Positions 36,689-48,360 are shown, numbered from the stretch's first letter. The stretch: DNA of 64,000 bases from Lunularia cruciata (GCA_948567375.1 OX419757.1:73291836-73355835); one strand, 5' to 3'. Notes: generated by a model from the letters alone, not told the origin. A program made the numbers and translations.

Positions 36689-37101
36689 TGTAACAATATG
36701 GAATTTAGTGACATAGTTAGTAAGGCTAACAAAGTAGAGAGTAAGCCAAATTAGCCTAGAATATTCCAAAAGTATCTAGGAAGCTTCACGACTAGTTAAC
36801 TTGCGCTCCGAGTAGATAGTTTCTAGAAGGAAACTTCTAGAAGCTTCTAACTAGCTTAGCTTGCATGCCAAATAGGCGGCTTCTAGAAGGAAGCTTCTTG
36901 AGAAGCTTTCTAGTTAACTTGTCTTGCACTCTAAGAAAGCGGCTCAAGGAAGCTTCTTTAGAAGCTTCTCACGGGCCTTGTATGCTACCTATAAATACCA
37001 AAGCCAAAGCTCATGCCAGGCATTCGGGGTTTTCCCTCATTCAAGTGTCCCAATGTGAGTTTCCATTCTCCTATTTCTCTCCTTGAATTCAATCTTTTAC
37101 A
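36689..37101 (+). repeat. 5' LTR of the middle chromovirus
   Basis: 413 bp, TGTAACAATATGG to CTTTTACA. It is rich in AAGCTTCTAGAAG-type inverted motifs and has a TATA-like CTATAAATACC near 36990. Confidence 0.95.
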
Positions 37102-37102
37102 T

Positions 37103-37114
37103 TGGTATCAAAGC
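37103..37114 (+). other. Primer-binding site, middle element
   Basis: TGGTATCAAAGC, one or two bases after the LTR, is close to TGGTATCAGAGC, complementary to the 3' end of initiator tRNA-Met. Confidence 0.85.
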
Positions 37115-37123
37115 AGGAATGAG

Positions 37124-37320
37124 ATGGATGGAATTTATGGACCACCAAATCCACTTCCACCAAACCATTAGGATTTTTGCATCCAAATACGACTCAAGCA
37201 TCGTTTCACATAATTCATCACCTCGCACTTTGGACACAATTTTATGCATATGATCACTATATTTGAGAAACCCTTGGTGCTTCCGGTTGTAACTTATGGA
37301 GAACGGTGGACGTGTTGTTT
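37124..37320 (+). mobile_element. Leader ORF remnant (family L), middle element
   Basis: Between PBS and gag the plus frame starts MDGIYGPPNPLPPN and later reads HFGHNFM and KPLVLPVVTYGERW. These match, in order and spacing, the two leader ORFs of the inner element (MD..PNPLPFN; HFGVEFM; PMILPVVIY). The copy is decayed. The family is unknown to me. Confidence 0.65.
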
Positions 37321-37369
37321 CTATGTGTTAATAAATTAGATAGATTGAGAGTGGTGTGATAGAGACCAT

Positions 37370-38069
37370 GGAGGCAATACTTGATGTTATCCTTGCTATA
37401 TAGCAACAAATCAAGCACCTTACTTGATTGTTGGATGAACAAGATCTTTGACGACAAGAGCAAGTGGAGAGAGTACCAATTCAAGAAGGAGAAGATCGGA
37501 TCAGATTCCCTAAACCCAAGGTATTTGAAGGCAAGAATCTTACAAGTGTAGTGGAGAATTTTTTATTTGATTGTGAATGTTATTTTGAAGCTACCAATCT
37601 ACAAGACGAGCAAAAATAGATTCTCTTGGCTTCTAGCCAATTGGATGGAGTAGCAAAGCTATGATGGAGATTCCGAGTGGAGCGAGTTGAAAGACAAATT
37701 GTTGCATCAATTTTGATATGTGCAAAATTCAAGAGTGCAATAATTAGTCGGTTCCAAGTTATAAATGCCACAAGAGCTACACGGGATAAGTTGGCAAAGT
37801 TGAAACAGATTGGCTCTGTAAGAAGTTACATCACGTAGTTCCAAAACACCATCATGCAAATTCCAAATATATTGGAAGGTGAAGCTCTGGATCAATTTGT
37901 GAGGAGCTTGAAGGTGAGAACCAAATTAGAGGTAACCATGCAAGAGCTACAACACTTGGAGGAAGCCATGCGGTTGGCCAAACATTTTGATTCCTTGGTG
38001 GCAACAACTTGGTCTCAACCTTGACCTCCACAGAGCCTACCAATACATTACATACAAGTGGAGGATCCA
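37370..38069 (+). mobile_element. gag, first part (middle element)
   Basis: The frame fragments read QVERVPIQEGEDRIRFP, PKVFEGKN and, further on, the helix-rich retrotransposon gag pattern ending in LQHLEEAMRLAKHFDS. The younger element is inserted directly after this; gag resumes at 44666. Confidence 0.75.
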
Positions 38070-38074
38070 GCACC

Positions 38075-38802
38075 TGTAATACTCCGAGGACAAGAGAAGA
38101 GAGAAAACACAGATTGCTCATTCAAACATTCGATGCCCCAAGGGAGCACCTTCTCTTTATTATATAGACAAAGAGGATCTCCTCCAAGGAAGCTCCACCA
38201 TAGGATTAGGGACACAGATAGGTGACATGTCAGCAAGCTCCACCCTTGGATTACTGACTTGGATGGGTGACCTGTCTGGTCTAGGTCCTATCTGGTTGGT
38301 CAAACGAGCTTTGACCGGAGGGAATATTTTAGGGAATCTTCTTGTAGGAATCTCAAAATCACATGAGTAAGGTACCATTGGAAAGCTCTCAACGAGACAA
38401 ACCAGGAGGGAGGGAAGGCCAGCCTTTCCTCCATTGGGGATAGAACTTGCACATTTTCGAGGCCTAATTCATCCGTTTAGGCCTCCGAAATTGCCTTCAA
38501 AGATTTCAGGCATATTTCGGTTCCTCTTCTATTAGTAGAAGTCCCCTTTTGGTGATACCTCTTTCTGATCTATTTAGTCCATCATGTGTAACATCCTTCC
38601 AGATGTTACCAAACCAATTCTCATATGTCTAGCTATTGGTTCTAAGGTTCTCAAGTCTATTTCGGTTTCTGCCCTATTAGTAGAAGTACTCTTTTGGTGA
38701 TACTTCTATCTGATCTATTTTGACCATCATGTATAACATCATTTTAGATGTTGCCAAACCAAATTTCACATCTAGATCATATGGCTAACCCTTGGTATTA
38801 CA
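38075..38802 (-). repeat. 3' LTR of the inner chromovirus
   Basis: 728 bp, with inverted ends TGTAATAC and GTATTACA. It contains an internal duplication with a 145-bp period (units starting TATTTCGGTT at 38513 and 38658) that is shared with the other LTR and so predates the insertion. Confidence 0.96.
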
Positions 38803-38817
38803 GACCTCCCTCCTTTT
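38803..38817 (-). other. Polypurine tract, inner element
   Basis: The minus strand reads AAAAGGAGGGAGGTC directly before the 3' LTR, the expected plus-strand primer site. Confidence 0.8.
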
Positions 38818-38818
38818 A

Positions 38819-39030
38819 AGACGCAACGTCCTCGTTGTGCAATTGTTGCTCAAATGCTTGCACCAACACCGGTGCATGTGCCAAATTGGCAGTAGGTTCC
38901 CAAGTTGCTTCATAGAGAGGGTAACCTTTCCATTGTACTAGATATTCCACCCGCGGATGGCGAGTACCACGCATGCGCTTTTGGAGAATCCGCTCTACTT
39001 CATATTCCTCTGTGCCATCAATGACTGTCG
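38819..39030 (-). mobile_element. Chromodomain, inner element
   Basis: The minus frame reads EEYEVERILQKRM, then VEYLVQWKGYP, then EATWEPTANLAHA, the classic chromodomain signature placed after integrase. It defines the element as a chromovirus. Such domains are known to steer integration to marked chromatin. Confidence 0.93.
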
Positions 39031-39046
39031 GACAAGGTCGAATGTC

Positions 39047-42000
39047 CTATGTAGAAGTACCTTGGCCTGATCGGGGAGCATATCTACGTAATAGGGAGAC
39101 ATGGAACACTGGATGGATCTTCATGTGTGGTGGTAGCTCAAGGTGATAGGCCACAGCGCCGATGCGACGAAGAATCGAGAAAGGCCCAATAAAACGAGGT
39201 CTGAGCTTACGAGATCCAACTAATGTGAGGTTGGTTGTCGATAGCCACACTTGATCCCCAACATTGAACTCCATGTGCCTACGGTGTGCATCAGCATACT
39301 GCTTTTGTCGATTTTGCGCAATCTGTAACCTGTGCTTGGCGCTCTTCACACCTTGTTGGATTCTAGAAACAAATGTGTTGACTACATCAACCTTGGTAGT
39401 CACTGGACGGATCTTCATCAAGCTAGAAGGTGTGAAGGGATGCTCACCATACATGAGGAAGAAGGGAGTGACCTGGGTGGAGGCATTCACTGAATTGTTG
39501 TAAGCGAATTCCACCAACGGTAGTAGGGTGTCCCACCTCTCTTGCTCTTCTAAGGTGAAGCCGCGTAACATGTCTTCAATCGTGCGATTAGCCCGCTCTG
39601 TTTGGCTATTTGTTTGTGGGTGGTAAGCTGTAGACATGGCCAACTTGGTTTTGAAGAAACCAAAGAGTGTTCGCCAAAACAAACTGGTGAATTGGGTGCC
39701 TCTATCGGTGATGAGTACTCTAGACAAGCCATGGTGAGCAAAGACTGCATCTAAGTATAGTTGAGCTAGTTGTGGAGCGGTCACCTCCTTGGTGGTAGGG
39801 CGTACATGGATCATTTTGCTGAGCCGGTCCACAAAGACCACAAGGGAGTCAAACCCTGAGGTGGTCTTGGGTAATTCGCAGACGAGATCCATACTCACTT
39901 GTTCCCAACGTTCGGTAGGAGTGGGAAGAGGTTGAAGGAGCCCTGCAGGAGCTTGATTAGAAGCTTTTTTCTGTTGACAAAGTAGGCAGCTACGCACATA
40001 GTCCATCACGTCGTTGTTCATCTTGGGCCAATAGTAATGGCGCTTGACTGCCTCCAAGGTCTTGTCCACTCCGACATGAGCTGCAATGGCCGAATCATGA
40101 CATTCCGCTAGAATAGTGGTGCGTAATTCTGGGACATTTGGGATCCAAAATCGGCCCTCTCGAAAGGTGAGTCCTTGGGTGCTGGTGACACCTTTGGACG
40201 CTTGCGCTTCTACAATCTGTGGGTCAGTTTTTGTAGCAGCTAGAATCTCTTGCCAGAATTCAGGGGTAATCTTAACCTCTGCCGCCAAGTTGTTGGCCAT
40301 TGGCATGCGGGTGAACGTATCTGCAAGTTGCTTCTTACCTTCCACGTAGGTGATTGTCATGTTGAAGCGTTGTCGCCACTCTGCCCACCAAATTTGGCGA
40401 CGAGATAGATCCTTCTGTGTCTTGAGGTAGACTAGAGGTTTGTGGTCTGTCTCTACTACAAATGCCTTCTCGCCCAGGTAGTGCTTCCAATGCTTGGTTG
40501 CTAGAACAATGGCTAGCTCTTCTCGTTCTGTGGTGTGGTAGTTGCGCTCTGCCGGTAACAACTTTTGAGAGAAATATGCAATTGGATGCCATCCGTCATG
40601 CCACTCTTGTTGTAGGACTGCTCCTATTGCTACACCTGATGCATCCATAGCCAACTTGATTGGACGTTTTGGGTCATACCACTTCAAGATTGGTGCATGT
40701 AGCAAGGCGGCCTTCAATTCTTGAAAGGCCAACTCTTGTGCAGTTCCCCATGTCCACTTCTTCCCCTTGCCAAGTAGTGCCGTTAAAGGCTGTGCAACCT
40801 TGGAGAAGTCCTTGACAAATCTACAATAGAATCCCGTCAACCCCAAGAAGCTCTTAAGTTGAGTCTGATCTTCTGGGGCACTCCATTTTTGAATGACCTC
40901 TATTTTCTTTGTCAATACTTGAATGCCCTCTGCACTTACTCTATGCCCTAAGTAGTCTACTTCAGACTTGCCAAACTCACACTTTGAGCTTTTGGCGTAC
41001 AACTGATTCTGTCTTAGAATCTGGAGGACCTCTCGTAGATGTTGTTTGTGTTCTGTCATCGTGCTACTATATACTAAGATATCATCCAAGAAGACGATAA
41101 CAGACTTATCCAAGTATGGATGAAATATGTCATTCATTAGGCTCATGAAAGTGGCAGGCGCATTGGTGAGGCCAAAAGGCATCACAAGATACTCAAAGTG
41201 GCCATACCTAGTTCGAAAGGCAGTTTTGTACACATCCTCCTCTGCAATTTGGATTTGATTGTAACCGCTCCGCAAGTCCAGTTTGGTGAAGTATCTCGTT
41301 CCATGGAGTTGATCAAACAGGTCATCCATGCAAGGTAAGGGGTATTTGTTCTTCACTGTTTGCTGATTGAGACCCCGATAGTCAATGCACATGCGCATTG
41401 TACCATCCTTCTTCTTCACAAACAAGACAAGGGCCCCATATGGTGATACGCTAGGTTGGATGAACCCTTTCTGTAGCATCTCCTCAATTTGAGTCTTACA
41501 CTCCTCCAACTCATGAGGTGATAGGCGATATGGGGCCTTACAAGGAGGTGTCTTCCCCGGGAGTGTCTCTATTTTGTGATCTACTCGCCTTTTAGGTGGT
41601 AATCCTGAGGGTAGATCATTGGGAAAGACATCTTGAAACTCATCCACCACATCCTTCAATTTCTCAGGAATTTGTCCAGCGAGTTGTGCACTCTGGACTT
41701 CTCTTATTAGACCCAGAAAACATCTATTGGTCTTACAGACAGTTGTCGTCCCTACGACATATAGAGGCAGTTTCTGCCTATGTGATTTTTCTTTAACCCC
41801 AATGATTGACCATTGGTGGGTTCTCACTACTTTCTTCCTCCAATCCACCATTGGGTTGTACTGCTCCATCCATGGCATGCCTAAAATTGCATCATTGCGG
41901 GCTAACTGTATCACTCGCCACTCAATGGCTTCCTGATATTCTCCTACAGAGAGGGTTACCCGTCTAGGTAATGATTCAATCCTCTTTGTTTGCCCATTTG

Positions 42001-42250
42001 GTAACTCTACTTCTTCACTTCCATCTCTCTCTAGATCCATTCCCAATCTGATTGCAACAGAGCGAGATAAGAAATTCTCTATTGCTCCCGGATCTATTAA
42101 TACTCTCACTTGATTACCTTCTAGGATTCCATTCACAACAATCAATTGTGAGGTTGCCTTTCGGGATCTTTGTGCATTATTCTTCTTCCTTCCCTCGCTT
42201 CTCTGCTTCCTTATTGAGCCAGTAAGGCCATGAGGTACATTTACTGGCAA
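39047..42250 (-). mobile_element. pol polyprotein frame, inner element
   Basis: One 1067-codon minus-strand frame. Domains in order: aspartic protease (about residues 30-130, [20 protein letters not shown]); reverse transcriptase (about 235-415, [32 protein letters not shown]); RNase H (about 500-620, [24 protein letters not shown]); integrase with HHCC finger ([18 protein letters not shown]), catalytic core ([27 protein letters not shown]) and GPY-like end ([11 protein letters not shown]). The length and unbroken RT and integrase signatures make it close to whole. The chromodomain lies just beyond the frame. Confidence 0.93.
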
Positions 42251-42289
42251 TCTTCGTTTTCCGAAGTGGTTTCCACCTCCTCCTCTTCA

Positions 42290-43331
42290 AGGTGCCTCTC
42301 CATGTTGTTCAAAGATCGCCTGTACGAAGGCCGAGGGCCTCTAGGGAAACGAGTGTGACAATTGGTAGATATGTGCCCAATACGGCCACAATTGTAACAA
42401 CGGCGTTGTTCTCCTTGAGTCCCTTCTCCTCGTGGGACTCCATCTCTTCGTTCTTCTACCCGTCCTCACTCTCCTTGAAGCGGCCGTGCTCCTTGATCCC
42501 GGAATCAAAGGTTGCCCAATTCCATCGGTACTGGTCCACCCATGTGTGGCATTTCTGCCCAATAATGCTGAGGTGGAACTACTCCTTCACCTCCACCTAA
42601 TGCTCTGGCTATTCTCTGCGCACAAGCAATGGCTTCAAATACCGTGCGAGGGTTTTGCACCATGACTTCTTGGCGAATCCGCTCTTTCAACCCTCGTTTG
42701 AAATTGTCGAGAGCCTCTGCTGGACTCATGTCGGTAATTGCGACTTGTAGATCCAGAAATGCCTCCACATACTCTTGTACGCTATTCTTCTGTCTCAATC
42801 CCCATAGTCGGGTTCGAGCCATCTGCACAGAATCCACCGATTGGAAATTCTTAAGCAGTCCTACTTGCATTGCTGTCCATGTGACCTCCCTTCTCTCTGC
42901 CAGCATGGATCGTTCCCAAGCATCATACCATGTGAGGGCTTTATTGGTCAAGTACCCACATGCAAACACGCCTGCAGCATGCTCTGTGATCTCTGTTGAG
43001 AACAATCAAAAATATCGATTCATTCTCGAGATCCAATTCTCCACTACTCCCATCGTACGCTGCCCCTTGTAAGGCTCAATGTTGCAGGTCTTCTTCATCC
43101 GGAGTAGCAATGTGGCTTCATCGTTGATAGGGTTCGTAGGCATGGGTGCCTCTCCAAGTACTTTAGTCGCAGGTACTGGGTTTTGAGACGGCTCTTCTTC
43201 TTGCATGGCTTGATCGTTCCTGAGGATCTGCACTTGACTTTGCAATGTCTCCATGGTCATCTTAATCTCTCAAAATTCATTCAACATCCCTTGCATTCCT
43301 TGCACCAGCTCTTGCAACTGCGGATCCATGG
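42290..43331 (-). mobile_element. gag, inner element
   Basis: The longest part (42505-43005, 166 codons) has the retrotransposon-gag signature: ALTWYDAWERSML, LLKNFQSVD, RTRLWGLRQKNSVQEYVEAF, then FKRGLKERIRQEV. Downstream, CYNCGRIGHISTNC is a CCHC knuckle (C-x2-C-x4-H-x4-C). The upstream part carries MTMETLQSQVQILRND, likely a coiled coil. It is interrupted in places. Confidence 0.85.
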
Positions 43332-43362
43332 TGCCTGCAACACTCAATTGCTAATGTCTACT

Positions 43363-43566
43363 TCAATACAGAGTCAATATAATCACTCTAGAAGGCGCAC
43401 GAACTATTGGAACTACCATTGGGACCTCAGAAGCTATAACTCGTTGATAATACTCCTCACCAAAATTCCTAACCACAAAATCTCTAAACATCAATTTCGG
43501 CCTCACTACATAACGGATTTCTACTTGAGTGTTGAAAGGGAGAGGATTTGGGACATTCATATCCAT
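43363..43566 (-). mobile_element. Leader ORF L2, inner element (67 codons)
   Basis: A complete ATG-to-stop small frame between PBS and gag. It aligns without gaps over about 46 residues with the neighbouring ORF L1 (about a third identical): shared PF, I, R, FG-x-E, RV-x2-S and PM-x2-P-V/I-V. It is basic and rich in Val and Phe, with no signal peptide or membrane segment. I know no domain of this kind. Confidence 0.7.
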
Positions 43567-43570
43567 ATTA

Positions 43571-43792
43571 TCATAATAGAATGTAGATCGTCAAATCCCA
43601 CTCTCTGTCATATATCACCACAGGTAGAATCATCGGGTTTGGTGAGTTCATCACTCTGTCCATGAATTCCACACCGAAGTGATAAACTAGCGATACTCTC
43701 ATCTGCTCACGCTGGATGTACATAACCTTGATGTGGAATGGGTTTGAGAATGGAAAGCTAGGTGCGGGAAATTGTCCCCCCGGCGCATCCAT
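43571..43792 (-). mobile_element. Leader ORF L1, inner element (73 codons)
   Basis: A complete small frame just upstream of L2, with only four bases between the two frames. It opens MDAPGGQFPAPSFPFSNP and has HFGVEFMDRV and NPMILPVVIYDREW, matching L2 and the leader remnants of both older nested elements. It lies about 130 bases after the PBS. Confidence 0.7.
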
Positions 43793-43918
43793 CCCATCCG
43801 CCCTCTAAAGTACTTCCTAAGTCTAGCGATTACTCTATGTTCTCCACCTCAAATTACTCAGTTTCAGTAGTTCCCGCTATTCCAAGAGGGGTGATCCACT
43901 CTCTTGGACTAGAACACT

Positions 43919-43931
43919 CGCTCTGATACCA
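43919..43931 (-). other. Primer-binding site, inner element
   Basis: The minus strand reads TGGTATCAGAGCG one base after the 5' LTR, complementary to initiator tRNA-Met. Confidence 0.9.
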
Positions 43932-43932
43932 T

Positions 43933-44660
43933 TGTAATACTCCGAGGACAAGAGAAGAGAGAAAACACAGATTGTTCATTCAAACATTTGATGCCCCAAG
44001 GGAGCACCTTCTCTTTATTATATAGACAAAGAGGATCTCCTCCAAGGAAGCTCCACCATAGGATTAGGGACACAGATAGGTGACATGTCAGCAAGCTCCA
44101 CCCTTGGATTACTGACTTGGATGGGTGACCTGTCTGGTCTAGGTCCTATCTGGTTGGTCAAACGAGCTCTGACCGGAGGGAATATTTTAGGGAATCTTCC
44201 TGTAGGAATCTCAGAATCACATGAGTAAGGTACCGTTGGAAAGCTCTCGACGAGACAAACCAAGGGGGAGGGAAGGCCAGCCTTTCCTCCGTTGGGGATG
44301 GAACTTGCACATTTTCGAGGCCTAATTCATCCGTTTAGGCCTCCGAAATTGCCTTCAAAGATTTCAGGCATATTTCGGTTCCTCCTCTATTAGTAGAAGT
44401 CCCCTTTTGGTGATACCTCTTTCTGATCTATTTAGTCCATCATGTGTAACATCCTTCCAGATGTTACCAAACCAATTCTCATATGTCTAGCTATTGGTTC
44501 TAAGGTTCTCAAGTCTATTTCGGTTTCTACCCTATTAGTAGAAGTACTCTTTTGGTGATACTTCTATCTGATCTATTTTGACCATCATGTATAACATCAT
44601 TCTAGATGTTACCAAACCAAATTTCACATCTAGATCATATGGCTAACCCTTGGTATTACA
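43933..44660 (-). repeat. 5' LTR of the inner chromovirus
   Basis: 728 bp, the same length as the other LTR and about 98% identical by hand count, with the same terminal and internal repeats. Confidence 0.96.
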
Positions 44661-44665
44661 GCACC

Positions 44666-45244
44666 AATGGAGATTGATGCCATTCAATGAAGACCACTTG
44701 GCACGGCAGATAGAAAGAAACTGCAACAAAATGGTGGTTGTTTTTATTGTCACCAAGTGGAGCATCACATTGTTGAATGTCCACTCAAGAATGGACAACC
44801 TTGACAAGTTGCCCAGATGGAGTTTGTGGAACCAAATGATCAGGGAAACAAGGAATCCTAGTAGGAGATTTTGAGCCGCCTACCAGGAGCTTGATTAGTT
44901 CCAATGGGATTGAAGGCTCGACCTATGCAATTTTGCTTCACTTGCAAGGTACAATATCTAATCGGGGTTGTAGGATTTTGGTTGATTTTGGAAGTTCAAA
45001 GAATTGCATGTCTATGCAAGTAGCAAGGGAATTGGGTATTCCTATCAAGCCAGTGATTGGAAGTAGTTTGATGATGGCGGATGGTAGAAAGGGTTTTGCA
45101 TTCCGCACCTCGCATCTTGTTACCTTCAAGATTGGGAAGGAGTATTTGGAGTGTATGAGGTTTGTAGTGGCACCTCTACACTATGATATCATTTTGGGTC
45201 TACCTTGGCTTGAATATCATAAGGTTCAATTTGATTGGACCTAA
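44666..45244 (+). mobile_element. gag end, CCHC and protease (middle element)
   Basis: Coding resumes after the inner insertion. CFYCHQVEHHIVEC (44739-44780) is a CCHC knuckle. The frame at 44891-45244 has CRILVDFGSSKNCMS, an aspartic-protease flap-like stretch and IILGLPWLEYHKVQFDW, the typical end of a gypsy protease. Confidence 0.85.
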
Positions 45245-45657
45245 CGCCAAATTCAAGTACAACACTAAGGTAGGAATTTCCGATTAGGTTGTTTGATACC
45301 TTTGAGTAAGACACCTAAGAATAATCAATCCCAAATGGGAAGTTTTTTGAAAAGGTAGCCATAGAGTGAACCTGGAAGGGAGATGAGTCCCAAGATGGGA
45401 ATTTTGCCAAGACAGCAACCAGGGAGCAAGCTTGGAAGAGAGATGAGTCCTTAGAAGGAAAGTTTGTTAGCAAAGCAACTATAGAGAAAGCTTTGGAGGA
45501 AGATAAGTTTGTATTCGCGGTGTGGATCATACCGATTGCACAAGAAAAATCTATGGAGGGCCAAGAGCCTCATCAAGCAATGGTTGATCGGATAGTTAAG
45601 GAGTTTGCGGATGTGTTTTTGGATGATCTGCCAAAGGGATTACCCTCTGATTAAGGT

Positions 45658-46197
45658 ATGCCCTTCAAGATCGAGTTATTGCCAAGGAGTACTCTAGTAA
45701 GTAGACCAATCTATCGGCTCTCCCCAAAGGAGTTGGAGGAGTTGCAAACAACACTTACAAAGTTTTTGGAGAAGGACTTCATACAACATAGTACCTCTCT
45801 TTGGGGAGCACTGGTACTATTTGTTCCAAAGAAGCATGGAGAACTTCATATTTGTATTGATAATCGTGGGCTCAATAAGCAAACCGTGAAGAATGCATAT
45901 CCCTTGCCTCAGATTGATGACTTGCTTGATCAACTTAGTGGAGTATGCTACTTTTCCAAGCTAGATCTTTGTAGCAACTATTGGCAAATTCCTATTGATA
46001 GAGAGGATATGCAAAAGACTGCCTTTTGCACAAGGTATGGGCATTTTGAGTGGAGAGTTCTACCTTTCAGACTCACTAATGCTCCCACAATCTTCATGGA
46101 TCAGATGCATCGGGTGTTGGATGGACTATTGGATCAGTCTGTGGTGGTGTTCTTGGATGATATCTTAATCTATAGCAAGACAGGGCAGAACACGTAA
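45658..46197 (+). mobile_element. Reverse transcriptase (middle element)
   Basis: 180 codons with [69 protein letters not shown] and [12 protein letters not shown]. All seven RT blocks are recognisable, including the FLDD core. Confidence 0.9.
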
Positions 46198-46578
46198 ATC
46201 ATGTGCAAGAAGTCTTAAGACGATTATGACAATGGAAATTTTATTGCAAGAAGTCAAAGTGTGCCTTTTGGTAGAAGGAGGTTACCTTCTTGGGTCATAA
46301 GATCTCATCAGAGGAGATCAAGATGGAAGAAGAGAAAATCAAGGCCATTATTGATTGGCCTACCCCAAAGGATGCTACAGAAGTATGGGCATTCAATGGA
46401 TTGGCCAGTTTTTACTTGAAGAATGGGTCTTGAAGACACCATATGCTTTAACTTCTGGAATGCTTCTTCATGCTTGGTGGTCCACTAGAAGCTTGAGTTC
46501 TTTCCTAAGAGGTCAGTCAATGGTGCAGCCACATGAGCATAATAGTGGATGAACTGTTGGTAAAAACTGGCCAATCCA

Positions 46579-46990
46579 TTGAATGCCCATACTTCTATAA
46601 AAACAGATCCTCAACTACCTTGTGTTGATTTTGATGCTTCTAACTTTACAATTGGAGATGTGTTGCAACAAGAATTCCCATATGGACTACATCCCATTGC
46701 CTTTGTGTCTTGCCGACTAAATACAACTGAAAGAAATTACTCTACTCGAGATCAGGAACAGCTTGCAATGGTATATGCAACCAAGGTATGGAGGCATTAT
46801 CTCTTGGAGAAACAAGTGATCATGTGAACTGATCACAAGCCATTGTTGCAGACCCTACACTTGGAGCACATGAAGAGTCAACATCATTGATGTGAAGAGC
46901 AACTCCAATTGTTTGACATCAAACTTGAGTACAAACCAGGTTGGTTCCACTTCATCTCTGATGCTCTATCACGACGACCTGATTTGAAGG
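46579..46990 (+). mobile_element. RNase H region (middle element)
   Basis: VDFDASNFTIGDVLQQEF, PIAFVSCRLNTTERNY and DQEQLAMVYATKVWRHYL are gypsy RNase H signatures, followed by a decayed TDHKPLLQ and LSRRPD-like end. Part of pol between RT and this segment is rearranged. Confidence 0.8.
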
Positions 46991-47204
46991 CTCTTCCTCT
47001 CATCACGGCGCAATTATGACGGTGTAAATTGACCCCAAGGTCCATAACAAGTTTCAAACAGCTCTACAACAAGATCCCTTCTTCCAAATGGTACATGGTC
47101 GTTTGATAGCATGCAACAAGGAGTACAACACCTTCTCCTTCAAGGAAGGCCTTCTATTCCATATGGACCAGATCTACATTCCAGCCAAAGGTGATCTTTG
47201 ACTT

Positions 47205-48050
47205 GTGCACCTTCAAGAAGCCCATGATTTACCAATAGCTGGTCACATGGGAGTGGACAAGACCTTAGGCACCCTCCAATGCCAATGGTGGTGGCCCAAC
47301 ATGACACGAGATGTTTGGGACTTTGTCCGATCGTGTGAGATTTGTCAATGTAAACAAGGCCAAAAACCAAAAGTGGAGTGGACTCCTTCAACCACTTCCC
47401 ATTCCAGCTACTTTTTGGGAACATGTGAGCTTAGATCTCATCACCTCTTTACCCAAGATACAACAAGGTCACACAAATTGTGGTGTTTGTGGATAAGCTT
47501 AGTAAGCAAATCCATTTGGCACCCAACGGTTGATATTATGGATGCTCCAACCTTTGCGCAACTCTACTTTGATAATGTCTTCAAACATTATGGGATGCCA
47601 CGTGTACTCATCTCCAATCATGATCCTTGCTTCACGGAAAAGTTTTGGCAAGCACTCTTTCAGCTACTTGGGACCAAGCTTGCTTTGTCCATAGCCTATC
47701 ATCCTCAAACTGATAGACAAATAAACAAGCAAGCACCGGATTCTCTCCTTTCTTTCTCAATTTTGGCCAAGATCCGCTTGTCCCAGATTCTCTTCTTTCT
47801 CCTCCTCCATCTCAAGTCTCCCATACTTCAACCTTCTTGACCACCATCTCCGAATCTCTCCAACAAGCCAAATCTCACCTCTTTGTTGCTCAAAATTGTC
47901 AAAAACAATATGCGGACCATCATTGTTGTGATCTCACCTTTGAAGTTGGTGATAAAGTTATGTTATCCTCTAGTAATCTACCCCTCCCACTTGATACCCA
48001 AGTTTGTAAAATTGCCCATAATCAGATAGGACCTTTTGATATCACTTGAA
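47205..48050 (+). mobile_element. Integrase (middle element)
   Basis: The zinc-binding part reads HLQEAHDLPIAGHMGVDKTL and CEICQCKQG; the core reads FAQLYFDNVFKHYGMPRVLI, LGTKLALSIAYHPQTDRQ; later come VAQNCQKQYADHHC and VGDKVMLSS. Order and motifs are those of a chromovirus integrase. It is broken. Confidence 0.82.
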
Positions 48051-48204
48051 TTGTCTCTCTTGTTGCTTATCAACTTGCATTGCCTTGTCATATGAGCATC
48101 CATCCTGTCTTTCATGTTTCCAAGTTGAAACCCTTTGTTCCTAACCACTCTTCTTTCTCCTCTTGAGTCCAACTTCCTCCTCCCCCTATCCCTATCAATG
48201 ATCA

Positions 48205-48360
48205 TGAGGAGTACGAAGTTGATTGCCACATCCACCGAGGATGCCGTCAACATACGGAGTACAAGGTCCTTTGGAAAGGGTATCCCCTTCATGATGCCAC
48301 CTGGGAACCTCTTTCGCACCTCCAGAATGCACAAACGGCCATCCAAGAGTTTGAAGCTTA
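48205..48360 (+). mobile_element. Chromodomain (middle element)
   Basis: EYEVDCHIHRGC, TEYKVLWKGYP and DATWEPLSHLQNAQ form a recognisable chromodomain at the end of pol, just before the purine-rich GCGGTGGGGGAATA and the 3' LTR. Confidence 0.88.

Larger units (their letters stand above)
38070..44665 (-). mobile_element. Inner Ty3/gypsy chromovirus, youngest
   Basis: The two 728-bp LTRs (38075-38802 and 43933-44660) are flanked by the duplication GCACC (38070-38074 and 44661-44665). On the minus strand the order is 5' LTR, PBS, two leader ORFs, gag with CCHC, pol (one open frame of 1067 codons), chromodomain, polypurine tract, 3' LTR. By hand count the LTRs differ at about 15 of 728 sites (about 2%), mostly transitions, so it is clearly younger than its host element. 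It looks nearly whole, with only a few breaks. Assuming about 1e-8 substitutions per site per year, it inserted roughly 1 million years ago; the rate is an assumption. Confidence 0.95.

Noticed and set aside
39264-39503. Plus-strand frames across 39-43 kb
   Set aside because: These are antisense shadows of the inner chromovirus pol and gag, which read cleanly on the minus strand.
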